From: Scleroderma bovista
Taxonomy: Eukaryota; Basidiomycota; Agaricomycetes; Boletales; Sclerodermataceae
Length of the DNA stretch: 64,000 nt
NCBI GenBank assembly: GCA_037178675.1
Contig: JAYMGJ010000312.1
Span: 54,024 to 118,023, forward strand
Direction: 5' to 3'
Shown: in pieces, positions 1 to 10,830 of the stretch
Position numbering within the stretch: the stretch's first letter is position 1
Layout: each line of letters starts with the position of its first letter
Program-made: the position numbers and the translations under genes
The notes under the pieces: generated by a model
Told to the model about the DNA's origin: nothing
Databases searched by the model: none
The model's input: the letters and a program-made list of their open reading frames with translations, nothing else

Positions 1-684
1 GACCAGCACATGAATGCAAAACCGATAAACGGGCCAACACGAGGGATCGCACCAAGGGCAAAAGAGACAATCACAGACGTAAGCACCATCACTGCGCGAT
101 AAGCCGAGGTGGCTAGCATAGTCAGCATGCCATTATATGTCACGGGCTGGGCTTGTACGGCACGATTGCCATGCTGAAGCACAAAAGTGCGCTTGGCGAT
201 CAGAGTGCACCACGAGCTCTGCAGACACAACCTTGGTCAACCATGGTTTTTTGGAAACAGACACGCTGCTGACATTGAGATAGAAGGATACACTGACGAC
301 GGGGATGAGCCACAGGATTTGATAGAACCACCCGACGTTGCGGCGCAGCCAGTTCGGGTGGTTGTGCACGAGCGGTTGGAGCAACAAATCGAAGGTGTAA
401 ATGGACGCCAACGAGAGCGAGTTGAGGAGGAGTGACTTGAGGATGTTGGACCGTATCTCAGGGTCGCTGTGTGCACGCTCTCAAACACGCAAACGGTGAT
501 ACAAGAGTGTGTACCTTGTGGCGGTCCAGACGACCCGATCCCACCTAAATGCATCGAAGAGGCCTCCTAGGAAGCATTTCGTCTGGAGCCAGAGCGTCTC
601 GTGGAAGGAGAGGAATGCGGGGTAGGCGGCGCGGGAACTGGACTGGTGGCGTGCGGTGTAGTCATAGGGTGCATGTCTCGACAT
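1..684 (-). CDS. EI24 family ER membrane protein, 3' part outside window
   Basis: Three exons are visible (684-515, 466-274, 218-<1), joined by 48 and 55 bp GT-AG introns. The spliced reading carries the EI24 signature: a hydrophobic helix with WFYQILWLIPVV, then VSFYLNSSWC, then IAKRTF. A further membrane segment follows, leading to AIPRVGPFIGFAF at the window edge. EI24 (human etoposide-induced 2.4) family members are multipass ER membrane proteins, and the human member is linked to autophagy and growth control. The Met at 684 starts a short hydrophilic leader and is the only good start seen. The C-terminus lies beyond base 1, so full length is unknown. Family assignment is by recognised motif pattern; the function in this organism is inferred. 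Confidence 0.85.
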
Positions 685-1641
685 GGAGGCTCTCCAGCGA
701 AATGGTCTGATACACTCGCTGTGTTCTTCGTGAGAGTCTTCAGTAGGAGTGAAGTTGGGTCCTGTTGTAGTGAGATTTGCCTTTCTGAACGACGACAGGT
801 GGGATCAAACTCGGATTACCCAATGTGGCACTCACTCGGCACCTGCATCGGAGTCCCCGGAGTCCGACCAAGTGTTCCCCTCGTCCTTGTCGTCCCGGAT
901 CTACATTCGTAGGCAGAAGTTACACTAGTCACTTGGATTCCGTACAGGCAAGCATTGCCTCTGGTTGATAGTCACCTTCTCGTGCTCACTGGGTAGTGGA
1001 TATCACTCTTCATAAACGAAATGGACAGGTAGATAGCGAATACTACGGAGGAGCTAGAGAGTCATTCCACCGCCATACAGGCTAGTTTAACGGGCGGCCG
1101 ACAACGTCCGACAATGTTCGTCCAAGCGGTTAGTTTGTCCTTTCCCTGTCCGGAGCTTATCTTCATATCTTGGATCCATCGATCACTCTCAACACTAGTC
1201 TGAAACAGTCCAAAACCACTTTCCCCAATGACGCAAGGGCTGATCCTATGAGTACAGAGGAGATTTGAAGGGATATGTCCCTCTCCTGGCCATTCCCCGA
1301 TGCACCTCCTCCTCGGAACACTCCCTATCCCACCTTCGACTCACCTGAGATTCAACTTAGTGATCAAGTGGGATGGACAGCAGCATAAAGATTCAGGGGA
1401 AGGCCATATACATGTTCGAGAGAATCTGAGAGGGCTCATAGGATCAGAGAATTACAACACAAGTACGCCACCAGAATGCGAGTCACAATAATAAAAAGAG
1501 AGAGAAGAAACCGAGATACGAGAAAGTAGACATGTCAAGTGATGAGAAGCTACAACATGTGAAGTCGAGCGTATGGTAGGTGGGATTAGGGGTGTCACTC
1601 GCTAGCCGCTTTCTGTAAAAAATATCTCACAAGAGTACACT
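685..1641. other. intergenic, no gene recognised
   Basis: About 950 bp separate the EI24-type gene start from the histone H1 stop; both genes are on the minus strand. Short frames exist on both strands (for example near 1300-1491) but none shows a motif, a convincing intron pattern or family resemblance. It probably holds the EI24 promoter and the H1 3' region. Confidence 0.5.
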
Positions 1642-2899
1642 TCAAGTTGATTTCTTTGCAGTCTTGATGATAATGAGATCACATCCCCCCTGGTAAAAAT
1701 GCGGTCACACCTTTTTGCTTGTAGCAGACGCTCTAGCAGCGGGCTTCTTCCCTGACTTCTTGGTGGCAGCTGCCTTGGCCCTGGCAGAAGCACTCGAACC
1801 GGTGACGGCCTGCAGATGTAATATGTTTGCCAAGTTCGGTGGGGAGACAAGTTATCACGGTACCTTCTTAGCGGTCCCCCGCTTGGCAGTCGAGGTAGTC
1901 TTCTTTGCCGGTGCGGGCTTCTTACCTGCTAGGGTCTTCTTGGGTGCAGCTGCTGCCTTTGCTTTCGATGCAGACACAGATTTAGGTACAGGTTTAGCAG
2001 CCTTGGTTTCGGTACGTCTCTTCGCAGAGGCAGGTGTAGCCTTTGCCTTGGATGCGACCTTCTTGGCAATGGCGGATTTGGTGGTGGTCGCCTTGGTGGT
2101 AGCGGTCTTCGCGGGACGTGCTTTGGTGGTGGACTTGGATGCTGGAGCCTTTGCGGGTTTGTTCTGCCAATGGTACTATCATCAGGGTCAGACGTCACGT
2201 GCTATGAAAGTGCACGGACCTCCTTGGAGGCAGATGTATCAGCAGGCCTGCTGCTCTTGGGTGGGAGTTTCACCCGCCCCGATGGTCCTTAGATGATAGG
2301 GTTAGTGTGAGAGAATGTCCAGCGGGAAGCGATAAGGGATCACCTTTGGGCAAAACGAAAATGCCCTTCTCAGCGCCAGTCGCAATGGCACGAGCGAGTT
2401 GCGTGTTCTGAGCATTGCCGATCTGCAGCTTGTATTGCTCTTCGACATACCTGATAAGAGGATTAAGGCCCGGCATCGAGCTGAGACAGCTATGTAAAAA
2501 CACACTTCTTAATATGGGGGCGGGATACGCCCTGGCGGGAGTCTTCAGTGCTGGCAGTGATGCACTCCTATTTTGATGGACGACGTCAGGATAAGATTCA
2601 AGCCAGGAGATTGATGCACTCGATGTGGAGCTCCAGCAGCGCCCAGAACCGGTGGCACCACGATATGACTAAGAGGGATAGCGGGATAGCGACCCCGCCC
2701 CGCCTCAGAGGGCGGACAGTGCCCCAAGCCATAAGTGATGTCCCCCAGCCGTGGACGTGTGGTTCTAATGTAGTGACTAAAGTGGAGGCAGCTAACAAAC
2801 CTTGATCATATCAATCCAGCTTGGATGAGTTGGTGCGGGCCGTGCGGCAGCCTTCTTGGTGGTCGACTTAGTGACAGAGGTGGTGTGTTTGGCGGACAT
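1642..2899 (-). CDS. Linker histone H1
   Basis: Seven exons (2899-2801, 2567-2506, 2450-2344, 2287-2220, 2163-1864, 1809-1711, 1662-1642) sum to a clean 251 aa frame. A short Lys/Ala/Thr leader is followed by the winged-helix globular domain (HPSWIDMIKEC, SRQGVSRPHIKK, AIATGAEKGIFVLPKG PSGRVKL). A long Lys/Ala/Pro tail with repeated TTKA and AKK units follows. Linker histones bind nucleosome entry/exit DNA and compact chromatin. The last 21 nt exon gives an end of TAKKST; reading through instead gives a stop at 1705, so the C-terminus is the least certain part. The gene is divergent from the Mzm1-type gene across about 670 bp. Confidence 0.95.
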
Positions 2900-3566
2900 C
2901 TTGAGACTGGTTGCAAGTCGATATGCAACTGTGGTTGTTGTTCTTGGTGTGAGTGGTGGACGTGGGAGTCTGGAGGGTAAACCGATGAAGTCGCGCAGGG
3001 GATGGTGGTGGTTTAAGAGAGGGGAGTGTTAAAACTCCGAGGGCGCGTCCTGTGATCAACAAACTCAATTCCACCAAGTCACGTGAGTCGATATGGGAGA
3101 CGCGCATGACGCGACTGGATTGCAGTCGCGCACCTCTCGGGACCATCTACTTGTGCTTGGCCACGAAGATGGGGGCAAAACCAGGTGTTATAGCAAGAAA
3201 AAAGGCGGAAAAGTAGGCAACTAAGGTGTAGCATGTGCACGACCAAAATCATCGCCGTAGCACTCGAGTACGGACATAAATATCACCGGCGTTGTTTGGG
3301 GAGTCTTTACTTTTACTCGTATTTAACCTGGAGGCTGTTGAAGTAGAATTTTTCAACGGCTGCTTGTTTTTTGGGACTGCAAGACATTCGGTGTGTTGGG
3401 GAGGCAATGAACAGGGACGCGATGCATCCAAAAAAGGAACGCGTCTTGCGCCGTCCAAATCAGGAAATACATGTATGACGTTGCCACGCGCCGATCTTAG
3501 ATCTGTCGGCATCCGGATCGCGCCGGTGCAAAGTTTGTTGGGCGTCCGAATCCAAGTTTGGCTTCC
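2900..3566. promoter_or_regulatory. divergent promoter region, H1 / Mzm1-type gene
   Basis: The 667 bp between the two start codons holds no supported gene. A CACGTG palindrome in the context TCACGTGA lies at 3080-3085. CACGTG is the classic binding core for bHLH factors such as Cbf1; its use here is inference. Confidence 0.4.
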
Positions 3567-4162
3567 ATGGCTCTGACAACTCTCAGAGCAGCTGCACGGT
3601 CAGCGTATCGCGACTTGTTGAGGGCATCGTCTTCTACGTTTGCAGGTATGCACGCCTTTTTGTGCTTTTGAGAAGCCATTCAATGCAGTCGTACAGGAGA
3701 TGAGCCAGTGCAGCGAGGTAATAGCGCTTTTGCCGCCGACAACGTTTTGTACTCATATGGACGTAGCATTCCGCGTGAAGATGCGCACAGAGACTCTTTT
3801 GCTAGAGGGCACTGCACAGAATGACCCACAGCAAGTCGAGGAGAAAATCCAGCTTGCAAAGGACCTTGCGGTGATGCTGCGCAGGAACGTCGTACAGGCA
3901 CACAGGATCGAGAGTGACTCAGCTGGTGATGCCTGGAGTACGTATAAGATAACCAGCGGATAGTATGACACTGCTGACGCCACTGGCAGGTCTTCGCTTC
4001 ACCAAAGACACTGAGCTAGGAGACAATTCAACGATCAAGAACCCTCCTCCAATGCAGTCAGGTCGTCGTGCACGGAAGCTCGAGAAAGGAGCTACTTCGT
4101 CAGTATTATTTTCAGTTTTTGAGCGTACCTCTTCTGAGGTCGTGCTTACCATAGATTTATAG
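3567..4162 (+). CDS. MZM1: Mzm1-type LYR mitochondrial complex III assembly protein
   Basis: Exons 3567-3645, 3725-3937 and 3990-4162 give 154 aa in frame. The N-terminus has the LYR-like start (ALTTLRAAARSAYRDLLRA). Next come the family blocks FRVKMRTE, EEKIQLAKDLAVMLRRNVVQA and FTKDTELGDNSTIKNP. Yeast Mzm1 is a matrix LYR protein that stabilises Rip1 before its insertion into complex III. The stop at 4160-4162 assumes the last exon is read unspliced. A 38 bp GT-AG removal (4125-4162) would instead keep the frame open into the downstream release factor. The exact 3' end is therefore uncertain, while family membership is well supported. Confidence 0.85.
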
Positions 4163-4697
4163 GCCCTGCTGCTCCGCCTGAGCCCTCTCTTCCACGCAAC
4201 TACTCGGCGTTGAAAAGAGCGCACAAGCAGCGTAATATGCCGGAGTTGCATGAAGAGGATATAGATGAATCGTTCGTGCGCGGTAGGGGTTTCAAGCTGT
4301 GAACGACGGAGCTCCCTTGCTGATTTCCCTCAGGGAGCGGGCCAGGCGGCCAGTCGATAAACAAGACCAAGAATAACGTCCAACTCTTGCACAAGCCCAC
4401 TGGCATCCGTGTGTCATGTCAAGAAACTCGCTCTTTACAGACTAATCGTATGCTTGCGCGACGCCAACTACTCCAAAAGGCGTGTACTTGTTAAACCCCA
4501 CTCATTTGTCAGTGCATAGTACTAATGTTGATCTGGTCATGTCACTTCCAATACCATACAATGTTTAGTTGGATAAACTACATAATCCTGGCCTTTCGAA
4601 ATCTGAGCTTCAGCGAGCAAAACAGCTTGAGAGAGAGCGTCAGCGACGTAAGAAGGCGAAGAAAAGGGCAAAGAAGAAAGAGCTGGATGCACAATAG
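4163..4697 (+). CDS. GGQ-motif peptide chain release factor-like protein (MTRFR/ICT1 type)
   Basis: Exons 4163-4282, 4334-4479 and 4569-4697 encode a class I release-factor catalytic domain. It reads [20 protein letters not shown], then [17 protein letters not shown] and SCQETRS, and ends in a basic tail ([15 protein letters not shown]). GGQ is the universal peptidyl-tRNA hydrolysis motif. Without a codon-recognition domain the protein resembles C12orf65/MTRFR or ICT1, which rescue stalled mitochondrial ribosomes. The N-terminus is unresolved. The first ATG in the exon (about 4236) would give no targeting peptide, and an upstream exon or fusion with the Mzm1-type frame is possible. The donor after 4479 reads GC rather than GT. 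Confidence 0.8.
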
Positions 4698-4801
4698 AAT
4701 TCAATATAAGGACTTGGTCTGCAGATCTTCGAATACATACTTGATTATGTAATGTAGCAGCCTTTTGGACAAACGCATCGAGCTTTGCAACCTTTGCTAC
4801 C

Positions 4802-6756
4802 ATGTCGGCTCCGCACCAAGGGATGTACTCCTTGGCGACTTTAATCAAGCGGTGAGCACTTCTTAACACTTTTTGAGAACATTCCTTGATACAGATGGTC
4901 AGATTGGAGGCAGTCGCGTCACGATTCGAGGACTTCGAAGTGTCTGCACGCCAATCTTTGACGCAGGGGAACGTCAGTGCCATACTGGATGGCTCAGTAC
5001 CTCACACCGCACACCCGCCAAGACAGGGGCTATCATCACCACCGGCCATCGTCGTCGAGCCAGTGACACCGCCGAGTGTGGTAGCATTCGATACGATCGT
5101 TATTGATGGGAAGCTCAGTCCATTCCTGGAGCTCACAAAGGCGTTTGCACCTCAGTTATTGATCGATCAGGTCAGCTCGCTCCACTCATTTAGCTGTACA
5201 GATTCTTACCGAAGCTAGGCCACGCTCTTTGCCGACGAGCTGCGTCAGCTGCGCGAAATCCTGCTCATCGCTGCAGCATGCAAGAAGCCAGACACGGCCA
5301 AATTCACCGAGTTATTGAGTCCTCTGCAGGTCTTCATTCAAAAAGTATCAAGTGTCCGGGACTCCGCGCGGAAGGAGAGAGAATGGTCCAATCATTTCTC
5401 AACTCTTGTCGAGGGCTCCGTGTGTGTGGGCTGGATCAATATTGTATACTTCCGTTTTTTTCTGCACGAAATCCAATCATTTCACAATAGTACATAGGAA
5501 CCGAAGCCCGCAGCATTTCTCAGCGACACCAAGGATTCTACTAAGTTCTATTCGGATAGAGTGCTGAAGGAATTCAAGGCGAAGTAAGTAACTCGACTCC
5601 GGTCATCCGTACTTCGATCTTAATTTCCATGTAAGAGACCCGAGGCATGCAGAATGGGTTCGTGCTTTCATCGGGATTGTCGATGAGATGAAACGCTATG
5701 TCCTGGAGAATCACCCAGCTGGGCTTGTGTGGAATACCTCGGTGAGGTCTCTATTAAGCACAAGTGGCACTTATGATTGACCAGCCTCCATAGGGGATCC
5801 CCGTTTCAGAGTATAAGGCCCCTTCATCAACACCTGCACCGTCTGACGCAGCGCCGCCCCCTCCGCCCCCGCCCCCACCTCCGCCACCTGCTGAAGCAAC
5901 TCCAGGAGCTCCAGGAGCGGGTGGCGTTGCAGCTGTGTTCGCCGACCTAAACCGCGGAGCCGAGGTGACGAAGGGTCTAAGGAAGGTGGACAAGAGTGAA
6001 ATGACCCACAAGAACCCAGCTCTCCGTGCTGGCAATGTGGCTCCTGCATCACCAAGCGCAGCAGGTAGGTGGTTTACTTTGGAAAGAAACCCGCGTTTCA
6101 TCTGTTCTAGCTGGTAAGAAACCCGTGAAGCCGACCAAACCGCAAGCTTTGATGGGAAAGAAGCCTGCCAAATTTGCTTTGGAGAACAACAAGTGGATTA
6201 TTGTTTGTCCCTTCCCTCCCCGTCTATCTTATAGCCTAATGTAAATTGGATAGGAATACCAAGAGAACGAATCCAATCTGGTGGTCTCTGACACAGAAAT
6301 CAGCCAAATTATCAACATATTTGGCTGCAAGAATACCACGGTTATTGTTAAGGGTAAAGTGAATGCGGTGACAATGTGTGAGTCGAGCTGTGCGGTATCC
6401 GAATTCCGATTGACATGCTGTGCATCGGCCCATCAGTGAATTGTACCAAGACGTCCGTGCTGGTGGATTCCGTCATTTCCTCGATTGAAATCATAAAGTC
6501 AGCTTTATTTGCGCTGCAGATCACCGGCACTGCACCAACAATCCAGGTGGACTCGACGGACTCTGGACAGATATACCTTTCGAAAGCGTGTCTTGGCGTG
6601 GAAATCACCACAGCCAAGTGCAGCGCTATCAACGTGAGTTTACCGGTGGAAGGCGAGGAGGACGGGATATTCGAAGAGCAGGCTGTGCCGGAGATGTTGA
6701 AGTCGGTTGTAAAGGACGGAAAACTGGTTACATCTGTCGTCCAACACGTTGGTTGA
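4802..6756 (+). CDS. CAP1: Adenylyl cyclase-associated protein (CAP/Srv2)
   Basis: Nine exons (4802-4851, 4903-5170, 5219-5443, 5498-5583, 5636-5741, 5794-6064, 6111-6202, 6254-6377, 6437-6756) sum exactly to 513 aa. Order: N-terminal cyclase-binding segment (SLATLIKRLEA), helical-folded domain (WSNHFSTLVEG, KDPRHAEWVRAFI), a polyproline run near 5855-5890, and a verprolin-like region (LNRGAEVTKGLRKVDKSEMT). The C-terminal CARP beta-helix domain follows (NKWIIEYQEN, NCTKTSVLVDSVISS, EIRTAK-type repeats). CAP recycles actin monomers with cofilin and links Ras to adenylyl cyclase in fungi. Length and domain order match the family. The start follows from the conserved KRLEA junction. Confidence 0.95.
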
Positions 6757-6981
6757 CTGTAGAGTTGTGTTTAGTATCGAGAATGTTACTACGATGTTGG
6801 TTGATACTTTACAGCCCTCCTTCGAGTGATTATTATTACATAATCAATTTGTCGTCTTGCACGCATAGATTCTGCTTCGTCTCAGGCTCTCAGCTGGCTG
6901 CAGTCCGGTGATTCAGTATGGCAAGCAAAAGGCCCCCTACGTCAGACAGCACGGACTCAAACACGATCATCGCCAAAAAAA

Positions 6982-8432
6982 ATGAAAACGGAAGACGAGA
7001 TGGAAGAAGACTTCGTTTCGTATCTTCTAACCAAAGACAAATCCGCTGCTGTCAAAATCATAAACCAAATAGCTAACGAAATTTCTATCACTTGGGAAGA
7101 TTTGGAGAACGCAAGGGAAGAGCCAAAGCCTCCGTTCTCCGGTGCTCGTTGGGCTGATGTTGCCCCTATGTTCGGGCTGAACCCCGAAAGGAGCATACGT
7201 CAGTTACCTGATTTCTCCGTCCCTCGAGCGACTCTTCCCCCTTCGTTTCAAAAACGAATTATGGTTGAATCGGTGCAATGGTTAGACGTGTATGGAGAGA
7301 GAGGATGGCATGACAAGGAGGCTGCCCGTGTGCGCCTTATGGATGCAGTATAGTCAAGCAATTCCCATCCGTTCTTCATAGTATTCACCCTTTCGTTCAG
7401 TGGTGCATTCCTGTCTGTGCCTTATTTAAAGGGCGTGTGCTTGATAGGCCAGAAAGTCTGATGCCCGGCACATCGGGGGGGATGGTTGAGCATGAACTTT
7501 TCGTGATGGGAGGAGTCATCCTTCTGGTTATGGAGCTGAAGCTTTCCTTGCACGACGAAAAAGACTATCTCGCACAGGTCCTCCTCGAATTATCTTGTGA
7601 GTAATGTCTTTACTTTTGGGGGTCACATGATCTAAACATCATACTTACCCTCAAGCGGCACAAAAGATGAACTCTGATAAAGAGTTCGACCCACAGCCAA
7701 AGGTGTATGCAGTCCTTACAGACCTGAGGAGCTTCCTTTTTCTTTCTTTTGATGGGGAGACCTTCTGCGTGGATGAGGAGATTATTGTGTCTGATAAAAC
7801 AAGGCCATGCTTTCTGAAGGGAATGGCAGATGGTAGGCACTCATTCTGTGAGTCTGACATCTGGATAGTTGCGGACCGTTTATTTTCTATGATACTTGAG
7901 GGCTATATTTCAACCCTGCGGGCAGTTGTCGATTGGTCAAACAAAAGGGGGGAAATTGGTGATGTAAATATTTATTATTATTTTGTCCCTTTCAGCATTC
8001 AGAATCAATAGGTCTCAAAACATAATTCTGCCCAAATTGGACTACCCACTCCACCAAATTTGAGGCTCCCGGGTGTAAGCAGTGTTCAATCCTATGGTAT
8101 ATGATGCTGAATAGCACTCCAGACAACAAGGGACTCACTCAGTGCTTGGACCAAAGCACTGCTTACGGCACAGCAGGCACAGGATGCACTGTGCAACTGT
8201 AACCAATCCTCTGTAAAAGCCTGGGATGCGGATGGTGAAGAAGGCTTATGTGTCTTAGAAAAAAGGTAAAAATATTTCAGAGCTATCTCAGATTTGGATG
8301 TTCCTGATGTGTCTCGATGCCAGTGTATCATACCTGGCCAAGGTTGCTTCCTATCCAGAATTGGCAGACTTGGATCAGGAACAGCTCATGAAGGAGGTTG
8401 AACAAGTTGTTACTTCAAGGTGCACACCATAA
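6982..8432 (+). CDS. Unnamed family protein with PD-(D/E)XK-like pattern, copy 1 (intact)
   Basis: Six exons (6982-7347, 7401-7596, 7656-7832, 7869-7958, 8115-8265, 8324-8432) sum to 362 aa with all phases matching. The N-terminal third carries ATLPPSFQKRIM and QWLDVYGERGWHD. The middle has GGMVEHELF, then VILLVMELKLSL (Glu-x-Lys at 7533-7541), a helix with AQVLLEL, then VYAVLTDLRSFLFLSFDGE. The C-terminus has ALLTAQQAQDAL and SVSYLAKVASY. I do not know a name for this family. The acidic residue, E-x-K and following Gln helix resemble the PD-(D/E)XK nuclease core, but this is inference. Two damaged relatives lie at 16.4-16.9 and 17.4-18.9 kb. Confidence 0.7.
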
Positions 8433-8766
8433 TCTCTCTTATGAGTGGAGATTGTTGGGGACAATGATATGCACTTCCTTGTGTTTACTTTACCAAGTTT
8501 GTACTTAATTTTCCATTGGTATCTGTTTCCATTGTTCACCAATGATAAGTCTTCCTGGAGCACTTGAGGACCTACCCCCACATGTCCAAACAGACCTATG
8601 CAAAGTGAGATGCAACAGCCACGGCGGTCATGCTCATCTTTTGACTATGACATGGAAGTGCCTCATCAGCCATCATTCCTGGAGGTATGTATTTAATACA
8701 GTGCATCTTTCGTCTGTGCAAACACGGCCCCGGACACAGGTTCAACAAGAGTCCAAGTGACATCAT

Positions 8767-10527
8767 GTGAGGAAATGCAAAGACTACATGCCTGAGTTGC
8801 CCCAACGAGCCCAGAGGGTAACAGCGATGCAAGACAAGACGAGTGTAACACAAAGAACAATGCAGCGATGTAGTCCGCACGACGAAGCGACCAGTGAAAG
8901 AGTGAGACCAAAGACGCAGAAACAAAGCAGACAGAGAGGTGCGAGGACGGCTGATGGAGCGTGCGAGTCCAGCGAGAAAACCGACGATGAGAACAAGCGA
9001 GTCTGCGCAAGCGCAACAAGTACGACAAGACGTCTTGACCACGACCAGACCGCAAACAACGTAACCACGACCACGACAGAGAAAGGGGAGACACTTGACG
9101 CGACTGAACAACGGAAAGCGGCCATTGACGAGCGAGCAAATACCAGTGATCCATTTTGTTGCAAATTGTCAATCATAATCACTAAAACCACATTAAGAAA
9201 GCCAAACGATAGATTAGTAGTTCCTTCGTCGCGATCGGCAGTGAACCTTAAGGGGTGGCAGACACGGGAGGTGAACCCCAAACCAAAAGTCTACCTTCTT
9301 CGCTCATTCGTTCTGTATTATAGATGTATGGGGTCGCCTAACGCGGCAAGAACTGTATAATGCTTTACCGCCAGGTACGCTGTCGCATTCTCTGCACACA
9401 GATTTCGCCCGCAGTGCAACAGTTACCGCAGGAAACACAGGAGTTGATACAGCAAGCTGCCACTGTGAAAGAAGAGGCGGGCCACAAGCGCAAACGGTTG
9501 GGCAAAAACGAGCGGCAAGGGCATTGGCGGGCGACCCGTCGCAAAATATCTAATGGCATGGATATACGAGCCTGTGAGCTGGCAGACAAGTAACTGTTGA
9601 CTACATGCAGTTGCCTACCGAAGAGGAAGGACGCAACAGGTAGGCTATGTGCGCCTGTGGATGCCACAGGCAATAGCGCTGTCCAACGTGCAGTCTATGT
9701 AGTTTGCGCGCGCGAGTTGATGACCCACGAAGGTATAACTACCTTCCATGTTCCGTTGAACAGGTCTGATGAGTATGAGAATCATTATAGGGGAACACCA
9801 AAGTATTACAGACATACCGAATGCCATGCAATCACACATGAAACCGTTGCATGAGCATGCCACCAATACTCTATGGGAAGGACTTCTCATCTTGTCCACT
9901 CTGATCGATCACGATGGTAAAGGGTGGGGGTGTTACGAGTGTCATCGCGTACTGTGTGCGAACCAAATGCCTAAATTCACATTGAATAATCTGTGGCTGG
10001 GTGAGCCACCGTTAGAGTTACGCAGGCTTGGGTTCGTTGGAACGTTGCTCGTGGCTCAACACTATCTGCGGTGTCATGTTCAAGCTTTACCAAGGGAAGT
10101 AGGTCAGCAATCAAAGCCGTCCTACCTGCAATGCGCGATGGCAGGCAACGTCACACTTTATGAGGTGAGCACCAGTGCAGGTGAACATGCTCGAAGGCAA
10201 TTTGGTACCACGAACTGTGGGTTCTGAGCAGTGTGCTGGCAATCACCTTCTTTTGAAGGGTACTAAATGAATGCCGAGAGATTGGCTCAACCGAATGTGC
10301 CGAATACGAAGAGATGCAGTTCACGAAGCACTGCAGTGGCTGCACCGGAATTTAATGTCATCGTGATAATATCATCAGAGCGTATAACAACTTTACGCGA
10401 AGATGACATTCCAGCAGAGATAGAGGCGATGATCCGTTGCAAAGACAATGCTGAGGTTGCAGTACGCGGAAGCGAAGGGTATACGGCGGCCAACGATATG
10501 GAGGAAGTAGTGGGTGACCGTCTTTGA
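8767..10527 (+). mobile_element. Decayed Helitron N-terminal region (DUF6570-like)
   Basis: The stretch 9769-10227 encodes the pre-helicase region found in fungal Helitrons: NAMQSHMKPLHEHA, LWEGLLILSTLIDHD, a CYECHRVLC cysteine pair, MPKFTLNN, LWLGEPPLELRRL and a CAMAGNVTLYE block. Downstream, HEALQWL (about 10325) and IISSERITTLREDDIPAEIE (from about 10365) are typical continuing blocks but lie in different frames. The copy is therefore frameshifted. Upstream, 8820-9130 encodes Arg/Glu/Thr-rich short repeats like the STPR-type leader of such elements. No Rep or helicase domain follows, so only a dead 5' half remains. Boundaries are approximate; no TC or CTRR end was identified. Confidence 0.7.
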
Positions 10528-10830
10528 ATGCAAATTCACGGATTCTGGCTATGGTGAGACGATTCTAACAGGCTAGAGCTGGCGAGGGCACAATAGATCT
10601 AACGAGACCGAGTCCACAATCGAATCTTGCGTACCTCCACCAGATCTGGCCTAGCTATCGACTTAGGTTCTGCCTTTTTTTGCTGATGCCGGTGACTGGG
10701 GGCCCCAATATGTATTTAGGTTTAGCTTAGGTTTAGCTTCGACGCTGGCAGAGCACGCACAGCAAACCTCCACCCTCTTTCCCACCTAGTTTGCCCATTT
10801 CGCGAGGACGAGTTTCAACAAGGAAAAAGC

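Noticed and set aside
4537..4983. 148-codon minus-strand frame across the CAP start
   Set aside because: It is the reverse strand of the release-factor last exon and CAP exon 1, both of which have family-level support.
5754..6101. Gly-rich minus-strand frame
   Set aside because: It is the complement of the CAP polyproline stretch.
8767..9360. 197-codon plus-strand frame
   Set aside because: It is Arg/Thr/Glu-rich repeat-like sequence without conserved blocks, open on the minus strand too, and better explained as the leader of the decayed Helitron.
10700..10745. Short direct repeat of GGTTTAGCTT units
   Set aside because: Only two to three imperfect units just before the PhoD-like gene; likely chance or promoter sequence, not a repeat array.
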